The position numbers were made by a program, and so were the translations under genes. From assembly GCA_964247055.1 (NCBI GenBank), contig OZ176053.1:4464001-4528000 (forward strand): DNA of 64,000 bases, written 5' to 3'. A model generated the notes under the pieces. The model was not told where the DNA came from. It saw only the letters and a program-made list of their open reading frames with translations, and searched no databases. How positions within the stretch are numbered: position 1 is the first letter of the stretch; every line of letters starts with the position of its first letter. Shown here in pieces: positions 11,301 through 23,120 of the stretch. This DNA is from Paragordius varius. Its lineage: Eukaryota > Nematomorpha.

Positions 11301-14300
11301 ACTGAAAATGCTATTTGGCATATTTAATGAAAAACTAGCAATGATTTACACACACTATGAGTACCATGTTTCCATTAACATTCTCAGTTTCTTGACCATG
11401 GTCTTTATTTAAGGATTCATTTGATAGCTGTCTCTCTACCCTTATTACTTCCGTTTCATTTAAGCCTTCATTTTTTTCTGAATTTTCATTAACAACACTT
11501 TGGGGTTTGGCATCGACATTTTTAGTTTCTGTGCGATTTTCTACAGATATGTTTGGCGATATTTTTGAAACATTTTGTGTTATAGGCGTCGAAGATACAT
11601 TATTAATACTGCCACTAGGTTTATGAAGTTTAAATCCCAATTGTTCCTCAGTTAATGCATCGATGAAGGCATATTTTAAACGAAATTTGGCAAATTTTTC
11701 CTAAAAGTTTTTATAAATATTTTGTATGTAAAAATTAAATTGCTGTCTTGAGATGTTTCGTTGATATATATTTTTTATAAGGATAAAAATTTAAGTTTCC
11801 TTTAACAAGCATAAGTTTTAACTAAAGCTTATGACATCTACGCAAATTTATAAATTTTGATTTAGAAAGAAATAAGTAAACATAATTAAATATTAAAGGA
11901 CAATCTGTTTAAAGGTAAAATCCTTATTTAAAAAATATTTAATTAAAAATAGGTGTTGAGGATTAGGAAAAAGAGTTTAATTAGAAAAATGTTAAGTTTA
12001 AAAAAAGGATAACTTTTACCATAAGCTCATCATCGAACATTTCAAATTTACCATATAATTTAAAAGTTTCTTGGCTAATTAAAGTTTATATAATTTAAAA
12101 AATACAATATAATATGGTTAAAATAGTTTGCTATTTGTTGATTTTGAAATAATGATTTTATTGAATTAATAGAGTATTAAAACAGAAAAAAATAAGTTTA
12201 AAAATAAATACTCAATACACTGCTCAACAAGGTGTTGCACCACCCCCTGATACCTAATGGCATGGATAGGCCAAAACAAAAAAGAAAATTGAGGCCACCA
12301 ATAGGATTTTTCCAAAATTTAATTTTTAAATTTGTATTTAATTCAAAAATAACAATCATTCCTCGCGTACATATGTTTAAATATTCAAACAAGCAAGTCG
12401 ATACAAGTAATTTTTCATGCATGGATAACAAATTCTAGGCATTAAATAAGATACTAAACAAGCTAAAAGCCAAAGTATTAAAAATCTAAAAGGGCTTAGT
12501 ATAGTGTGATAGATCCGGGCGGCTGCACAAGCTCTCCATATCCCCCAAGCGATTCAATTATGCCAGATATGGCAAAGATAACAATAGGTAATCGTAAAGC
12601 CCGATAAGAGAGACTTGCAAGCAAAATCCAGGCAAATTGACATGTCAAATTAAACAATTTACAGAATAAAGTTAGATAAATACAATTAAATTGAATATAA
12701 ATTAGGTAAATACAAATAGTCCAACCCCATAACAGTAAATTCTACTAAAAGTGGCTACACAACATCCATCTGAAATTCAAAATACAAAATAACCAATAAT
12801 TTTAAAAAAATAAGGTATATCCACTAGGTATAAATATAGGATTTTTTATAAGAACCAACTCAAGAGAAAAAGTCTAATAAGTACTCGAAAGAACGAAAAC
12901 TAACAAAAAAAATAAGCCTATCTGAAAGCCGAAGGTTTAAACTATAAAATGCCTTTTTTAGTATTTTTTTAAAAAATTATGTGTTAAAAATTCACTTGAA
13001 AAAAAAGACTAAATTTTGACGTTTAAGTCCGTACTATTTTTTTCACTCTGATATATAATATTTATATTCAAAAGATAGAGTTTAAAACGCTTTATTAAAT
13101 GATATTAAGTTTATAATATAATAACACTTTATTATAAAGTTATATTTAATTTTCTCTCGATTTTCACTTGTTTTTGAAAAATTGAAAAACCTATAAAAAT
13201 TTCAAAATTCTGATTGGCGGGATCAAAATTTTTTTCAAATTCGGTTTTAAAACACTGAAATTAGTCATAATTTAAAAAGTTTGAATGGTGGTGCTTAAAA
13301 ATGTCCAAATTTGTCGACTAGTGATATCAATTATGAGTTGATTTAGGACAGAAACACATAATTAATTTTTAGGTGAATTTAAAATGTCCAAGAATGAATT
13401 TAAAATAGAGGAAAAAATTTTATAAGGGTACGAAATTGATGAGTAAATTAAAGTATTAATATACGTTTAATAAGAATTTGCCTCTATATATCAGTATAAA
13501 CTGATATCTCGCCATGTGTTAGTATTATGCTTAATCGTGAACTGTAATTTTAGTTGTTAGTTAAAATCTAAAGGTTTAATATAATTTAAATTTAATGTTT
13601 TTCTTTCATAGGAGTAAAATATTTGGATAAGCTACATTAAAATGTTATTTAAACGCAATTAACATAAAATTAAACCAGAAAAAAAGATGAATTTGACAAA
13701 CACACTGGCAAACATAGTTTTTTATGATTGGCCTTTTATATTTTAACCAACAAACATTATATAACTATCATGTTTGTGCGTAGTAAATCGTAAACTTTAC
13801 AAATTACCTTGCAAATATATCTTCCAGCGGCAAGCGATAACCGTTTGGCAGCCTTGTAATAAACAGTATCGGAAGCGTTGTATGTCATGGCATTACTAAA
13901 TATTAACTTGACATCCTCCTATTTATTTTATATTATATAAATAATAGAAAAAAATAAATTTTTTTTATATACTTTTCATTTGGGGTGCAAAATGATTAGA
14001 TATAAATATGTAATACATTGCTATTTATCATTTTTGTGATCATATAGGTAAATGAGAAAATATCAAGGATTAAACTTTTAAAAAGATTAGTTTTTAACTT
14101 TTATGGGTTAAAATTATTTCTTAATAAAAACACAAATTACGTGAAACTGGCTCAGGTTTGTATAGACTTCGTTTTCAATTTTGAGTCTAACTGTGGTGAA
14201 ATCCATCGGTGTTCTAATTATGTCAAAGTAACCCGGTGCAATTTTATCATCAACTGGTGATGCGAAATAATTATCAGGGTCTTTGCTAGTAATTTAAAAC

Positions 14301-14653
14301 ATAAATATACTTCTCCAGCAATGATAAAATCATATTTAAACATTTTTGAAAAGGTGTCTCCTTATATAAAGCAGAGCGAATTACACATGCTCGTTTACCT
14401 TCAGATTTATCTAAATTATCATCCGCTTTATGTGAAGAAACGGACGACTCTGGCGAATTAACATTTTCAAATGGTTTAATCTATATAAAATATTAAAATT
14501 ACTTTTAATCGTTTAACATTGGGCAAAGAGGAAGGTTCCGATAAATTTTTGGTAATTATAGATTTATAATTTTCACCAACTTTCAATATCAGTTTTAATG
14601 ATTTATTTTCGTTTAAGTTTGGTTCTACTAAATATAATAAAATTTAAACCCAT
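8381..14653 (-). CDS. BRD9: Bromodomain protein of the BRD7/BRD9 family
   Basis: Subunit of SWI/SNF (PBAF or ncBAF) chromatin remodellers that reads acetyl-lysine. Eleven exons on the minus strand: 14653-14650, 14627-14503, 14480-14311, 14285-14141, 13918-13808, 11700-11365, 10103-9923, 9587-9468, 9128-9068, 8731-8578, 8500-8381, giving 508 aa (human BRD9 about 597). The bromodomain covers about residues 85-185: KDPDNYFASPVDDKIAPGYF, then PMDFTTVRLK, then NAMTYNASDTVYYKAAKRL, with the acetyl-lysine-binding Asn at 162. The rest matches the family's C-terminal DUF3512 region loosely (SLKLILKVG near the N-terminus is also conserved). Introns 1-3 are 22, 22 and 25 bp; later ones reach 2.1 kb. The first coding exon is only ATG plus one base. 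All phases agree. BRD7 versus BRD9 cannot be settled; animals outside vertebrates usually have one ancestral copy. Confidence 0.9.
9596..9616. repeat. (AT)n microsatellite
   Basis: Pure AT dinucleotide run in an intron of the BRD gene, directly before the acceptor of the exon at 9587. Confidence 0.85.
12200..12640 (-). pseudogene. Relic of an SLC23-type nucleobase/ascorbate transporter
   Basis: Inside the 2.1 kb BRD intron 5, a relatively GC-rich patch on the minus strand encodes two hydrophobic segments in the order and at the distance expected for SLC23 (NCS2) transporters. The first, at about 12640-12500, contains AISGIIESLGGYGEL, compared with LAGIIESIGDYYAC in SLC23A1. The second, at about 12310-12235, contains NPIGGLNFLFCFGLSMPLG, compared with DPILGGMFCTLFGMITAVG. 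About 90 codons separate them, as in the human protein. Stop codons and frame changes interrupt the region between them, and no splice sites bridge it, so I read it as a decayed copy rather than a nested gene. The assignment is from memory of the family motifs. Confidence 0.5.
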
Positions 14654-14683
14654 ATTCGTTAGTGCGGCATGTGATTTTGCGAT
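14654..14683. promoter_or_regulatory. Bidirectional promoter interval, BRD7/9 and MRPS16
   Basis: Only 30 bp separate the start codons of the divergent BRD gene (14653, minus) and MRPS16 (14684, plus). The interval is more GC-rich than its surroundings. The core promoters must lie within it or overlap the opposite gene's 5' exons. No TATA box is evident. Confidence 0.5.
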
Positions 14684-15054
14684 ATGAGAATACGCGCACC
14701 TGATAAATATTGGATACGGTTAATTGGTAAGGGTTGGATAAATCGACCATTTTATCACATCATGGTGTCTGAACCGTACTGTAAACATCGATTTTATAAA
14801 GATATCGAACAAATAGGTACATACGATCCAATGCCCAATGCTCATAATGAGAAACTTGTCGGTATTGAATTTGCTAAAATTAAGGTATAAATTTTGAACG
14901 GTTGGAATATTGGTTGGGAAAAAGGGCCCAAACTACATCCGCAGTAAACCAATTATTAGGTATTGCAGGATATTTTCCCATTCACCCACAAACGTTGAAA
15001 AAAATTGAAATGAAAAAAGACCCTAATTACAAAATTCGTGATATGATAAAATAA
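14684..15054 (+). CDS. MRPS16: Mitochondrial ribosomal protein bS16m
   Basis: Small-subunit mitochondrial ribosomal protein, 115 aa (human 137). Exons are 14684-14861 and 14885-15054. Motifs in order: WIRLIGKGWINRPFYHIMV, then QIGTYDPMPNAHNEKLVG, then NFERLEYWLGKRAQTTSAV, then LGIAGYFPIHPQ. They follow human MRPS16 (NRPFYRIVAA, GSYDPLPNSHGEKLV, LGLAGFFPLHP). Reading straight on from GEKLV-type sequence gives a stop within nine codons, so the 23 bp intron at 14862-14884 is needed. The intron itself looks like a rough repeat of the exon that follows it. The protein starts at the first Met with little room for a targeting sequence, as is usual for S16, whose N-terminal strand is itself short. 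It is head-to-head with the BRD gene. Confidence 0.93.
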
Positions 15055-17220
15055 ATTTTTTACCAAAATTCGAAATTATCTATTTTAAGTTGTTTAATTA
15101 TTAATAAAAACTTATTCTATATAAGTTTTATTTTTGTCCCATGCTCTAATTCCAATAAATTTGAATTTATTTTGCATTATAATTTTTATCAGAACAATGG
15201 ATAAATTATTTATTACATTGTAATTAAATGTTTTTCAACCTAAAATTAATATATACTTATCTAGAAAAATTTGATGGCAAAAAGTCGGAGAATTTTCCTT
15301 AAAGCTAGTTATTTATTTTAGTTTTCAAGAATATCTTGCCTAAAAGGCCATATCAGCATAATCTAAAATTTGGCCCAATATGATCGTTTCATATTCATAC
15401 ACAGTTGGATAATTTCCCCAAAAGATAAGATAAGCAAATAATAAATTATTACATCGTTTTGACAAATAAAAAACGTAAATGCTGCCTAAAAATACTTTCC
15501 CACTCCGAAACCTTTTCCCGTCCAGCCAAATAAATTCCTAGTGAAGAAATGTTTGCCAGTTAATATATACTAAAACATTATAAACTTATTTTTGGTGATA
15601 ATATGGAAAACGGATATAATACACCTTTTTACCATTTTAAGCTTGGTTAAAAGGATATAAATTTTTTATAGCACAGTTATTTATTAAAATAGTAGTGATT
15701 CCAATATCAATCATTAAATGACTTATTGTTATGAAATTATATTTAATGGAGTGCACCATTCACACCTTACCCTAAAACATTTATTCTTTAACACGTCGAA
15801 TTCACCGTTATAATATTTGAAATTACATAAATATATTATGTTTCTTATCTAAATTAAACCATAACTGAGGTTAAATATTTGTTTTTAACATAGTTTATCT
15901 ATTTTTTTGTTTCACTTATCCAAGTGGGGAATTAATTTCGAACTGCTTTTATTTGATAAAATTTTTATTCAATTTTTTAATCAAAACAAACCACTTTTAC
16001 TAAACTTAAACTATAGTGTGTTAAAACAAGAAAATTGGACCAAATATTTAATTTTAACTATAAGTTATATTAACAGAAATACAGACTGCACTTAAGAGAA
16101 TATGTGGATATGACAATCATTGAAGTTTGAGAGTAAATTATAGGTATAAATGGATTATACTTAATATATATATATATATATATATATCATAACAATTAGT
16201 ATTGTCCCATAGCAAATAATAAAAAATATCAATACCATTTACCTTAAGCTATGGCCATTTAATTTACAATTTATTTAATTCCCTCAAAAATAAATGCTTT
16301 CTTTGATTGAGAAAATGTTTTGAAATATCTGAGGAGTTATTTCCATTGCTTGGAAAACGTTTCAGCTTAGAAAAAGACTTTTAAATAAAAGATTATATTA
16401 ATTATTATTTCGGTCGAAAATATTATTTTCATGGTAATTTATTCTGGAATTTTTGAATTAAAAATATTTTGGAGTGCAAAATAAAATTTTGAATTGCAAA
16501 AACATGGATTGAGCCCTGGAACTTAAACATTGAATAGGACCAAAAAACGGTATAAAAAAGGTTTTTGTTTTATCTTCTTTAACGCAACTTTGTTAACTTT
16601 ATTTTGAGATTGTTCCTTTTTTTAATCATCAATTTGATATTTTAATTTTATAATAGCAATATTGAATTTGTTTTGCTTAATTTTAATTTGACCATTAATC
16701 ACATTGTATCAAATAAATTTTACTTCTGTAAATTTGAATAAAAATCAACTATAATTAATCAAAACCGAAAGGAACCAAAATATAATTTTGTAAAAAATCA
16801 TTTAGGCCGTTGAAATTAGTGGTTATTAATATATAATACAAAAACCCTGTTTTTACAAAATAGGCATATTTAAGTGACGTCCAGATTTGGATGCGCAGTA
16901 AAATAAATTTGTAGATTTTTTATACTAGGGGCGGTTAAAAAAACCAAGTAAATGCTAATACTAGGTAGTAATATTTAGTTTTGGTTGAATAATATATGAA
17001 TTATTTCCTAATACTCACTATAGATATTCGATTGAATAAAAAGTTTTTGTTTCAAAAACTATCTACTATTTAATATGTTAAAAGTAGTACTAGAAACATG
17101 GTTGAATAAATAAAATTTCTGTCAAAACTACTTAGCATATTAGATTGTTGAAACTATCTGGTGGCTATTTTGATTTTTTCCAAATTTTTATGTTTTTTTT
17201 GAATTTTTAATGAATATATA
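15055..17220. other. Intergenic, nothing recognised
   Basis: AT-rich sequence downstream of MRPS16. It contains an (AT)n run at about 16163-16188. Open frames such as 15907-16095 show no motif. Confidence 0.5.
16163..16188. repeat. (AT)n microsatellite
   Basis: Dinucleotide AT run between MRPS16 and WARS2. Confidence 0.85.
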
Positions 17221-17391
17221 CAGTATGAGTAAGTATACATTGCTAGAAAGTTATTAATTATTGCCAAATAGTATATAAAACAACGTGCATTATTATTGGT
17301 ATATAAGTTATTTTAGCACTTTTTACTATTGGCCAATAATTTTCTTTGCTGCTTATGCTATTAATCTAACTATATATACTTACTCAAACTG
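17221..17391. mobile_element. Mariner-like MITE, 171 bp
   Basis: Flanked by TA on both sides. The left end is CAGTATGAGTAAGTATA; the right end is its inverted counterpart TATACTTACTCAAACTG. Longer subterminal inverted similarity (ATTATTGCCAAATAGTA against its complement) makes most of the element a hairpin. CAGT starts with TA target duplications are typical of Tc1/mariner. A related copy starts at 43773. There is no coding capacity. Confidence 0.7.
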
Positions 17392-17393
17392 TA

Positions 17394-18708
17394 TTTAAAC
17401 ACACGAAAATAAACCCTAAAAGTTGTATTTGATATATTTATTTTTTTTTGTAATTTTTATGAATTTTATTATAAAAATGATCAAATCTAACATAAATATT
17501 TTATTCATATTATATAATCAACATTTAGGATAAAAATCTTCTATTTTTTTGTATGTTATGTGATAATAAAACGATGCAAAATATACGTTATAAATTTTAA
17601 ATCGAAATATTTGTAGCGGTTATAACAATTATTATAAACATAGTCAAGCTGAATTAAAACTAGAATAAATGGAAAACAATAATATTATTGAAATCCCAAT
17701 GCGATGGAATATATACCGTAAAATGGCCGTGATTATACTATTCTTATAAATGGCATAACTCAGCAATTCAAGACTGAGAAATATATTCGTAAAATGGTAT
17801 TGGTTAGCTCCTATGACCTTGGTGGCTTATAATTACTAAATTTTAATAAATACAAATCAATTATACATTATGAACGCTTTAAACTAATGCGTATAAAAAT
17901 AAGATTTCAGAATAGGATGAAACTTAGTAAAATAACTCTTACCTTGTTACATCCATAAAGCGAGAAATATACATTGAATGCCAATTTCAAATTATAAATG
18001 TAACAATTAATATTTAGACGGACAAATTTTTTAGGCAAAGTGTGTGTGTGATTTAAAAGCGAAAAATTGGTAAACCAATGCGATTTATAGGGTCTATATG
18101 TCAAAATATAAAAATATATCCTTCATTTAATTATTTAAAATTATTTTTTGCGATTTCACTTCATAAAAGAGCTAAGTTTTTGAGATGGGGACCAGTTTTA
18201 CGAGGATTACAAATAAAACGGATTCCTATGATTTACGACGTGTTGTTCATGTAAAAACGTATTTGACGATGGATACAAGAATTTTTCCTTACTTTAAAAC
18301 TCTACTCATCCCATTATTTTATGTATCAATTATTTTTTTTTCACTTATTTGTTAAGTATTTACTATGTAGTATGGTTTTACTCAACCGACCCTTATTAAG
18401 CCATGCTAGTCATTTACTAGCATAGTATTTACTAAATTTATATGTATGTTTTAAAAAATGCGACATTTCGAATGGCGTTATTTCTTACAGCATTATCTCC
18501 TTAATGAGAATGATTAATTAAAAAAATCAAATATTATATTGGTATATTACAAATAAATAACTCAAAATCTACTGGGACGAAGAAGATTTTATAAAAACGA
18601 AAAATTAAGCGAATATGGATTGAACAAAATAATTAAGCAAACAGATAAATTAATTAAAATACTAAATATTTAAATTCGATTAATAATAGATTGATTGCAA
18701 AGATATTA
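17394..18708. other. Intergenic with one 54-codon open frame
   Basis: Mostly AT-rich. An ATG at 18185 opens a 54-codon frame ending at about 18349, with a polar N-terminal half and a hydrophobic end. I do not recognise it, and it may be chance. Nothing else stands out. Confidence 0.4.
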
Positions 18709-18712
18709 TTAA

Positions 18713-19294
18713 CACTTCGATTCAAATTGGGGTATCTAAATACCCCAGACTAAATTAAAATTAATATTTTTAAAAAACTACTGAAGGAAACGGTCCCAAT
18801 TTAAATTTATGCTTCTATCCTGATAAATATTATATAAATATGCCAAAATATCTTGATAAAATTTTGTTTTGAAAAAAAAGCTCCATCTCAAACTACTTCG
18901 ACGCCATTTTTATTTTGCAAAATTTTTGCAAAATATCGTCTTTATTTAATTTTAAGGGTAAAACTAAAGCTAATTTTTTATATAAATTACATCTAACATT
19001 GAAAGAAATAGAAAAAGCGGTTTAGTTTGTATAATTTTTCAATTTTACAATTTGACATATGTCACGTTGACGAAATATTTACCTTTCGGTTTTAGCTTAA
19101 AATAAGGAATATCAAGTATTTTTGAATAAAATTTTTTATATATTTCGGTTTATTAATGTTAGATAAGTGCAAAATTTTGCCATGGTTTCGATTCCTTCTA
19201 TATTTTTTAAAGAAATTAATTTTAAAAAGGCCTGGGGTATCCAACTACCCCAATTTGAATCGAAGGACCAAAATGAGTGTGTTGTATCCAAGTG
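18713..19294. mobile_element. TTAA-flanked MITE, copy 1 (582 bp)
   Basis: TTAA at 18709-18712 and at 19295-19298 flanks the element. The left end is CACTTCGATTCAAATTGGGG followed by a GGGGTATCTAAATACCCC hairpin. The right end, read inward, starts CACTTGGATACAACACAC and then carries the same TTCGATTCAAATTGGGG block. TTAA target duplications are the hallmark of piggyBac elements. No transposase is present. It is nearly identical to the copy at 53295. Confidence 0.8.
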
Positions 19295-19298
19295 TTAA

Positions 19299-20457
19299 TA
19301 GTGTGACATGTGTGAATTTTACTAAAATACACACTTATGAATTAAATTGATAAAATATATTCTATAAAACAGAATATGTCCGATTTATTTTGTATTTTAA
19401 TCAAATAAACGTTTATAGCGATTATAATACAAAATAATATTTTTTTTATATTAAGAATTTATAACTATTTTAAAATTTAAGATAAATTTCTTAATATATA
19501 TGATGAATCTGGATATTAAAAAAAATTTAGAAATATTGGGAAAACTTTGGAAACTAAGGAATGTATTTATATCACTGTGCGATTAAAAGGGGTCACAAAA
19601 AATTTATATCAATGAATTAAATATCACAAGTTGATTATTGAAATGATAAATGAGGCTAATACAAGAAAAGAGTTATTTTTATTATGACAGCCCACTTTTA
19701 GGGCCGTGGTTTTAGTATTGTACTAGATTTTGTAATAAAAAAAATATTTTAAAAAAGAATTTTTTAGGAATTAAAGATAGCAAAATTTTGTTGAAGTAAG
19801 TTTTGTTTTAAAGCATGGCAGAAGCCGTATAAGATGATGCTGACATATCTATCAGCTCAATAATTGATTTTAAATGTTGACTTCGAATAAATTATTTTTT
19901 GTCAATAACACAACCTATATTAAATTTAAATTTTAAGACGCACGAACTTGTAAAACAAATATCTAAGGTGATATAAACATTCAGCATATTAAACCATATA
20001 AAAAATTATTTTCATAATGAAATGTTATAATATTCTTTTCGAATATGCCGCAAAATTTTGCAATGTGCTAAAAAGGCAATATTTATCAAATGTATATAAT
20101 TTTTTTATAAAATTTGCAGTAACTATCGATTTTTAGGATCGTCTGTTGATAACAAATTTTGATTATTTAGTTCCCCGATTTATATTGGTGTTTTTCGGGA
20201 CCCCATGCCTGTTTAATATCAAATATTTTTAAAAATATGGAGCGAAAAGAAACATTGCAAAAATTTATATTTATATAACATCAATGCACCGAAATAAAAA
20301 AGGAGAATTAAATAACACAAAGTTGTATTTCGTACAACTTACTTTTGAATATTATATTAAGACTATTTAACGTCTCATATTGTTTATTAAAATTGAATAT
20401 GAAAAGCATAATTATTTTTACACGCATTCACATACCCAGAAAAAGCATGCTTTATAA
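19299..20457. other. Intergenic, 5' flank of WARS2
   Basis: AT-rich, with no gene, repeat or conserved motif that I can recognise. Confidence 0.45.
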
Positions 20458-22931
20458 ATGACTCGCTGTCTGGTGTCGGGAATACAGCCCAGTGGAAACT
20501 TCCATATTGGAAATTATTATGGAGCAATCAAAAATTGGATAAACTTGCAAAAACAAACTAATGATTCAAAATATTTTTTTATAGCCGATTTACATTCACT
20601 AACCCAATTTAAGTCACCTTTGATATTCACAAGCCTGATTAATAAATCTATAATAGCCCTCTTAGCATGCGGACTTGACCCCTCAAAAATTACTTTTTTC
20701 CAGCAATCTAAAGTTTTACCAAATATTATTTTAGGTGCCTGAACATTTGGAACTTTATTGGATATTTAATTGTTTGACAACCTTAGCTCGTTTACATTAC
20801 ATGCCAGTGTGGAAAACAGATACTAGTCAAAATAATAGTGACAAATTTGATTTTTCTTCTACAAATCAAACACAAAATTTAGGACTTTTTACCTACCCAA
20901 TCTTACAAGCGGCAGATATTTTATTATACAAGTTTGCTTTAATATATTATTATAATATTTGTTAGTATTTTAGGTATTATTAATTATTTTACGATAACAT
21001 TCATTTTTATTAAGGTAAAATAATATTTTATTTTTAAGTTTAGGGCCACAGACGTTCCTATTGGTGAAGATCAAATACAGCACCTTCAATTATCTCAACA
21101 CATTGTTCAAAAGTTTAACACAGCGTATAATATCAACTATTTTCCCACACCTAACCCCATATTAAGTAATATATTATAATTAATCACCAAATTTTGATTC
21201 CTTAAATAACATAATCACGATATGATTTAAATCCCATAAAACATTTTTCACAATATGATAATTATTTAAACAAGTTATATTTAAAGTCTGAATGGTTATA
21301 ACCACACCCATGACTGTGAATTGTGCTTATAAAATACTTTTGAAATATTAATAATTAATTTAAGATCAGGGTACACCTAAAATTAAATGTAAAATATTAT
21401 AATTTTGAGTTTATTGTTTGGTTTTATTATTATGAAATATATTGTGCATTTGTGGTACGGATTACATGATCAAGAATAACCGTATATCTAAGAAATCAAG
21501 AAGTTTATTATATTTTGCCTACCAAAACATCCCTAATTTTAACCATACTTTGCATTAATTAAACAAATGAAAATATACAACTATCTCAGATTTATAAAAA
21601 ATTTTATTTCAAATAATTAATATATTTATTTATATAAGGCGCATCTGGAGCTCGTATCAAATCGTTGCGACAACCCTCACAAAAAATGAGTAAAAGTGAT
21701 CCCAATTCTAACAATCGCATTGATCTCATCGATTCACCCGAAGTCATTAGACGGAAAATAAATCGTGCATTTACAGATTCTAACATACCTGAAGGCAAAT
21801 TTATGATAGACCTTAAGGATGAATGTAAAATTTTGTTGAAGTTTTTTTGTTTATTGATTTGTTTTTACTTAATATTGGGTTAATTTTTTACACCTAGAGC
21901 GACATCATGATAACGTAGGTTTTTATATTGTGCCCATAATTTATGACTTATATGGCTTTTTGGACACATTAAATGTAAAAAAAATTACATCTTAAATTTT
22001 TTAGCCACTGAATATTTATTTAAATTTTTTGCTGATTCGCTAAAATGGCAAATAAAAAAAGCGTCATTGAATTTTTTAAAATCTGATGTTTATTTCAATT
22101 GAATTCGGGTTATTTCTATAATTTCGACTCCTAAACTTACAAAATAAAAATAAGAGCTTTATTAATATTTAAGTATAATGTTGATAATATTTTGATTTTA
22201 TTTTTTCTACAATTATAAGCTCTGCACGAAACACACTCCAATAAGTATCCGTATATAAATATGTTAAAAAAGTGTTAAAATATAGTTATTTTGACGTAAT
22301 AATTTTTCTATATAGCACTCAAAGATAAACCTGGTATATTCAATCTTTTTACAATATATTTGGCTCTTGTCAATGACACTGACGATACAGATAATATAAA
22401 ACAGGTTAAAGGTTTTTAGTATTGTAAACTTTAGGCCTGATAGTAAATAAAAAGAATTATTGATCAAAATGTACAAATTACATAAGTGAAATTTTAAACA
22501 TTTAACTTAACACTTTTTACATATTTATATATATTTTAAAGATAAAAAAGGATAAATTGTGTTTATAGTTTCAAAATAAACATACGGACAAAAACCAATT
22601 ATTGTAATATATACTTTGTTTAATAAAATTAATTGGTAAGATTAATTAATGTAATAATACATAATTAATTAACTTAAACAACACCTAATAGGTGAACAAA
22701 ATGGAATTTTCATCTATCCGTGCAATGAAAGAAGAAATTGCTGACCGGCTCATACAAAAATTTGAACCGATAAGATTACGCATTTTAGATAATCTCTCAA
22801 ATGATAATCATGAAAATGGTAATAATTTAGCGCCTCATGTCCAAAAGATTATGAGTGAAGGAATTGAAAAAGCTAGAATGGTAGCGAATCAAAACATACA
22901 AGAAATTAAAAAAATTGTAGGATTGTTATGA
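20458..22931 (+). CDS. WARS2: Mitochondrial tryptophanyl-tRNA synthetase
   Basis: Class I aminoacyl-tRNA synthetase that charges mitochondrial tRNA-Trp. Exons: 20458-20712, 20735-20931, 21044-21165, 21639-21824, 22316-22404, 22692-22931; 362 aa (human 360). Signatures: SGIQPSGNFHIGNYYGAI with HIGN at 16-19, LFTYPILQAADILLYK, VPIGEDQIQH, and QPSQKMSKSDPN with KMSKS at 207-211. The C-terminal helix ends in EIKKIVGLL, as in the human KKLVGFL. Intron 1 is 22 bp; the others are 112, 473, 491 and 287 bp, and all phases agree. An in-frame stop lies directly before the ATG, and the N-terminus begins at the catalytic fold, so either the targeting signal is on an unseen upstream exon or import uses an internal signal. 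Poly(A) signals occur at 22934 and 22999. It converges on MARS1, with 189 bp between stop codons. Confidence 0.95.
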
Positions 22932-23120
22932 AAAATAAATGAGTATTTTTTGTGTAATTATCGATTTGTGAATATCGCCTGCAATGTACAAAACATCGAA
23001 TAAAAAATGCTCCCAGAAATTTTTGATTTAATTTATTATAAACCCATGAGTTACAAGCACTGTTTATACAATTTAACTAACAAATATTGTCTAAAATAAG
23101 ATAATATGAAGAAAAAAGGA

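Noticed and set aside
12198-12438. Functional nested transporter gene in the BRD intron
   Set aside because: Only two motif blocks survive, with stops between them and no splice sites to bridge them.
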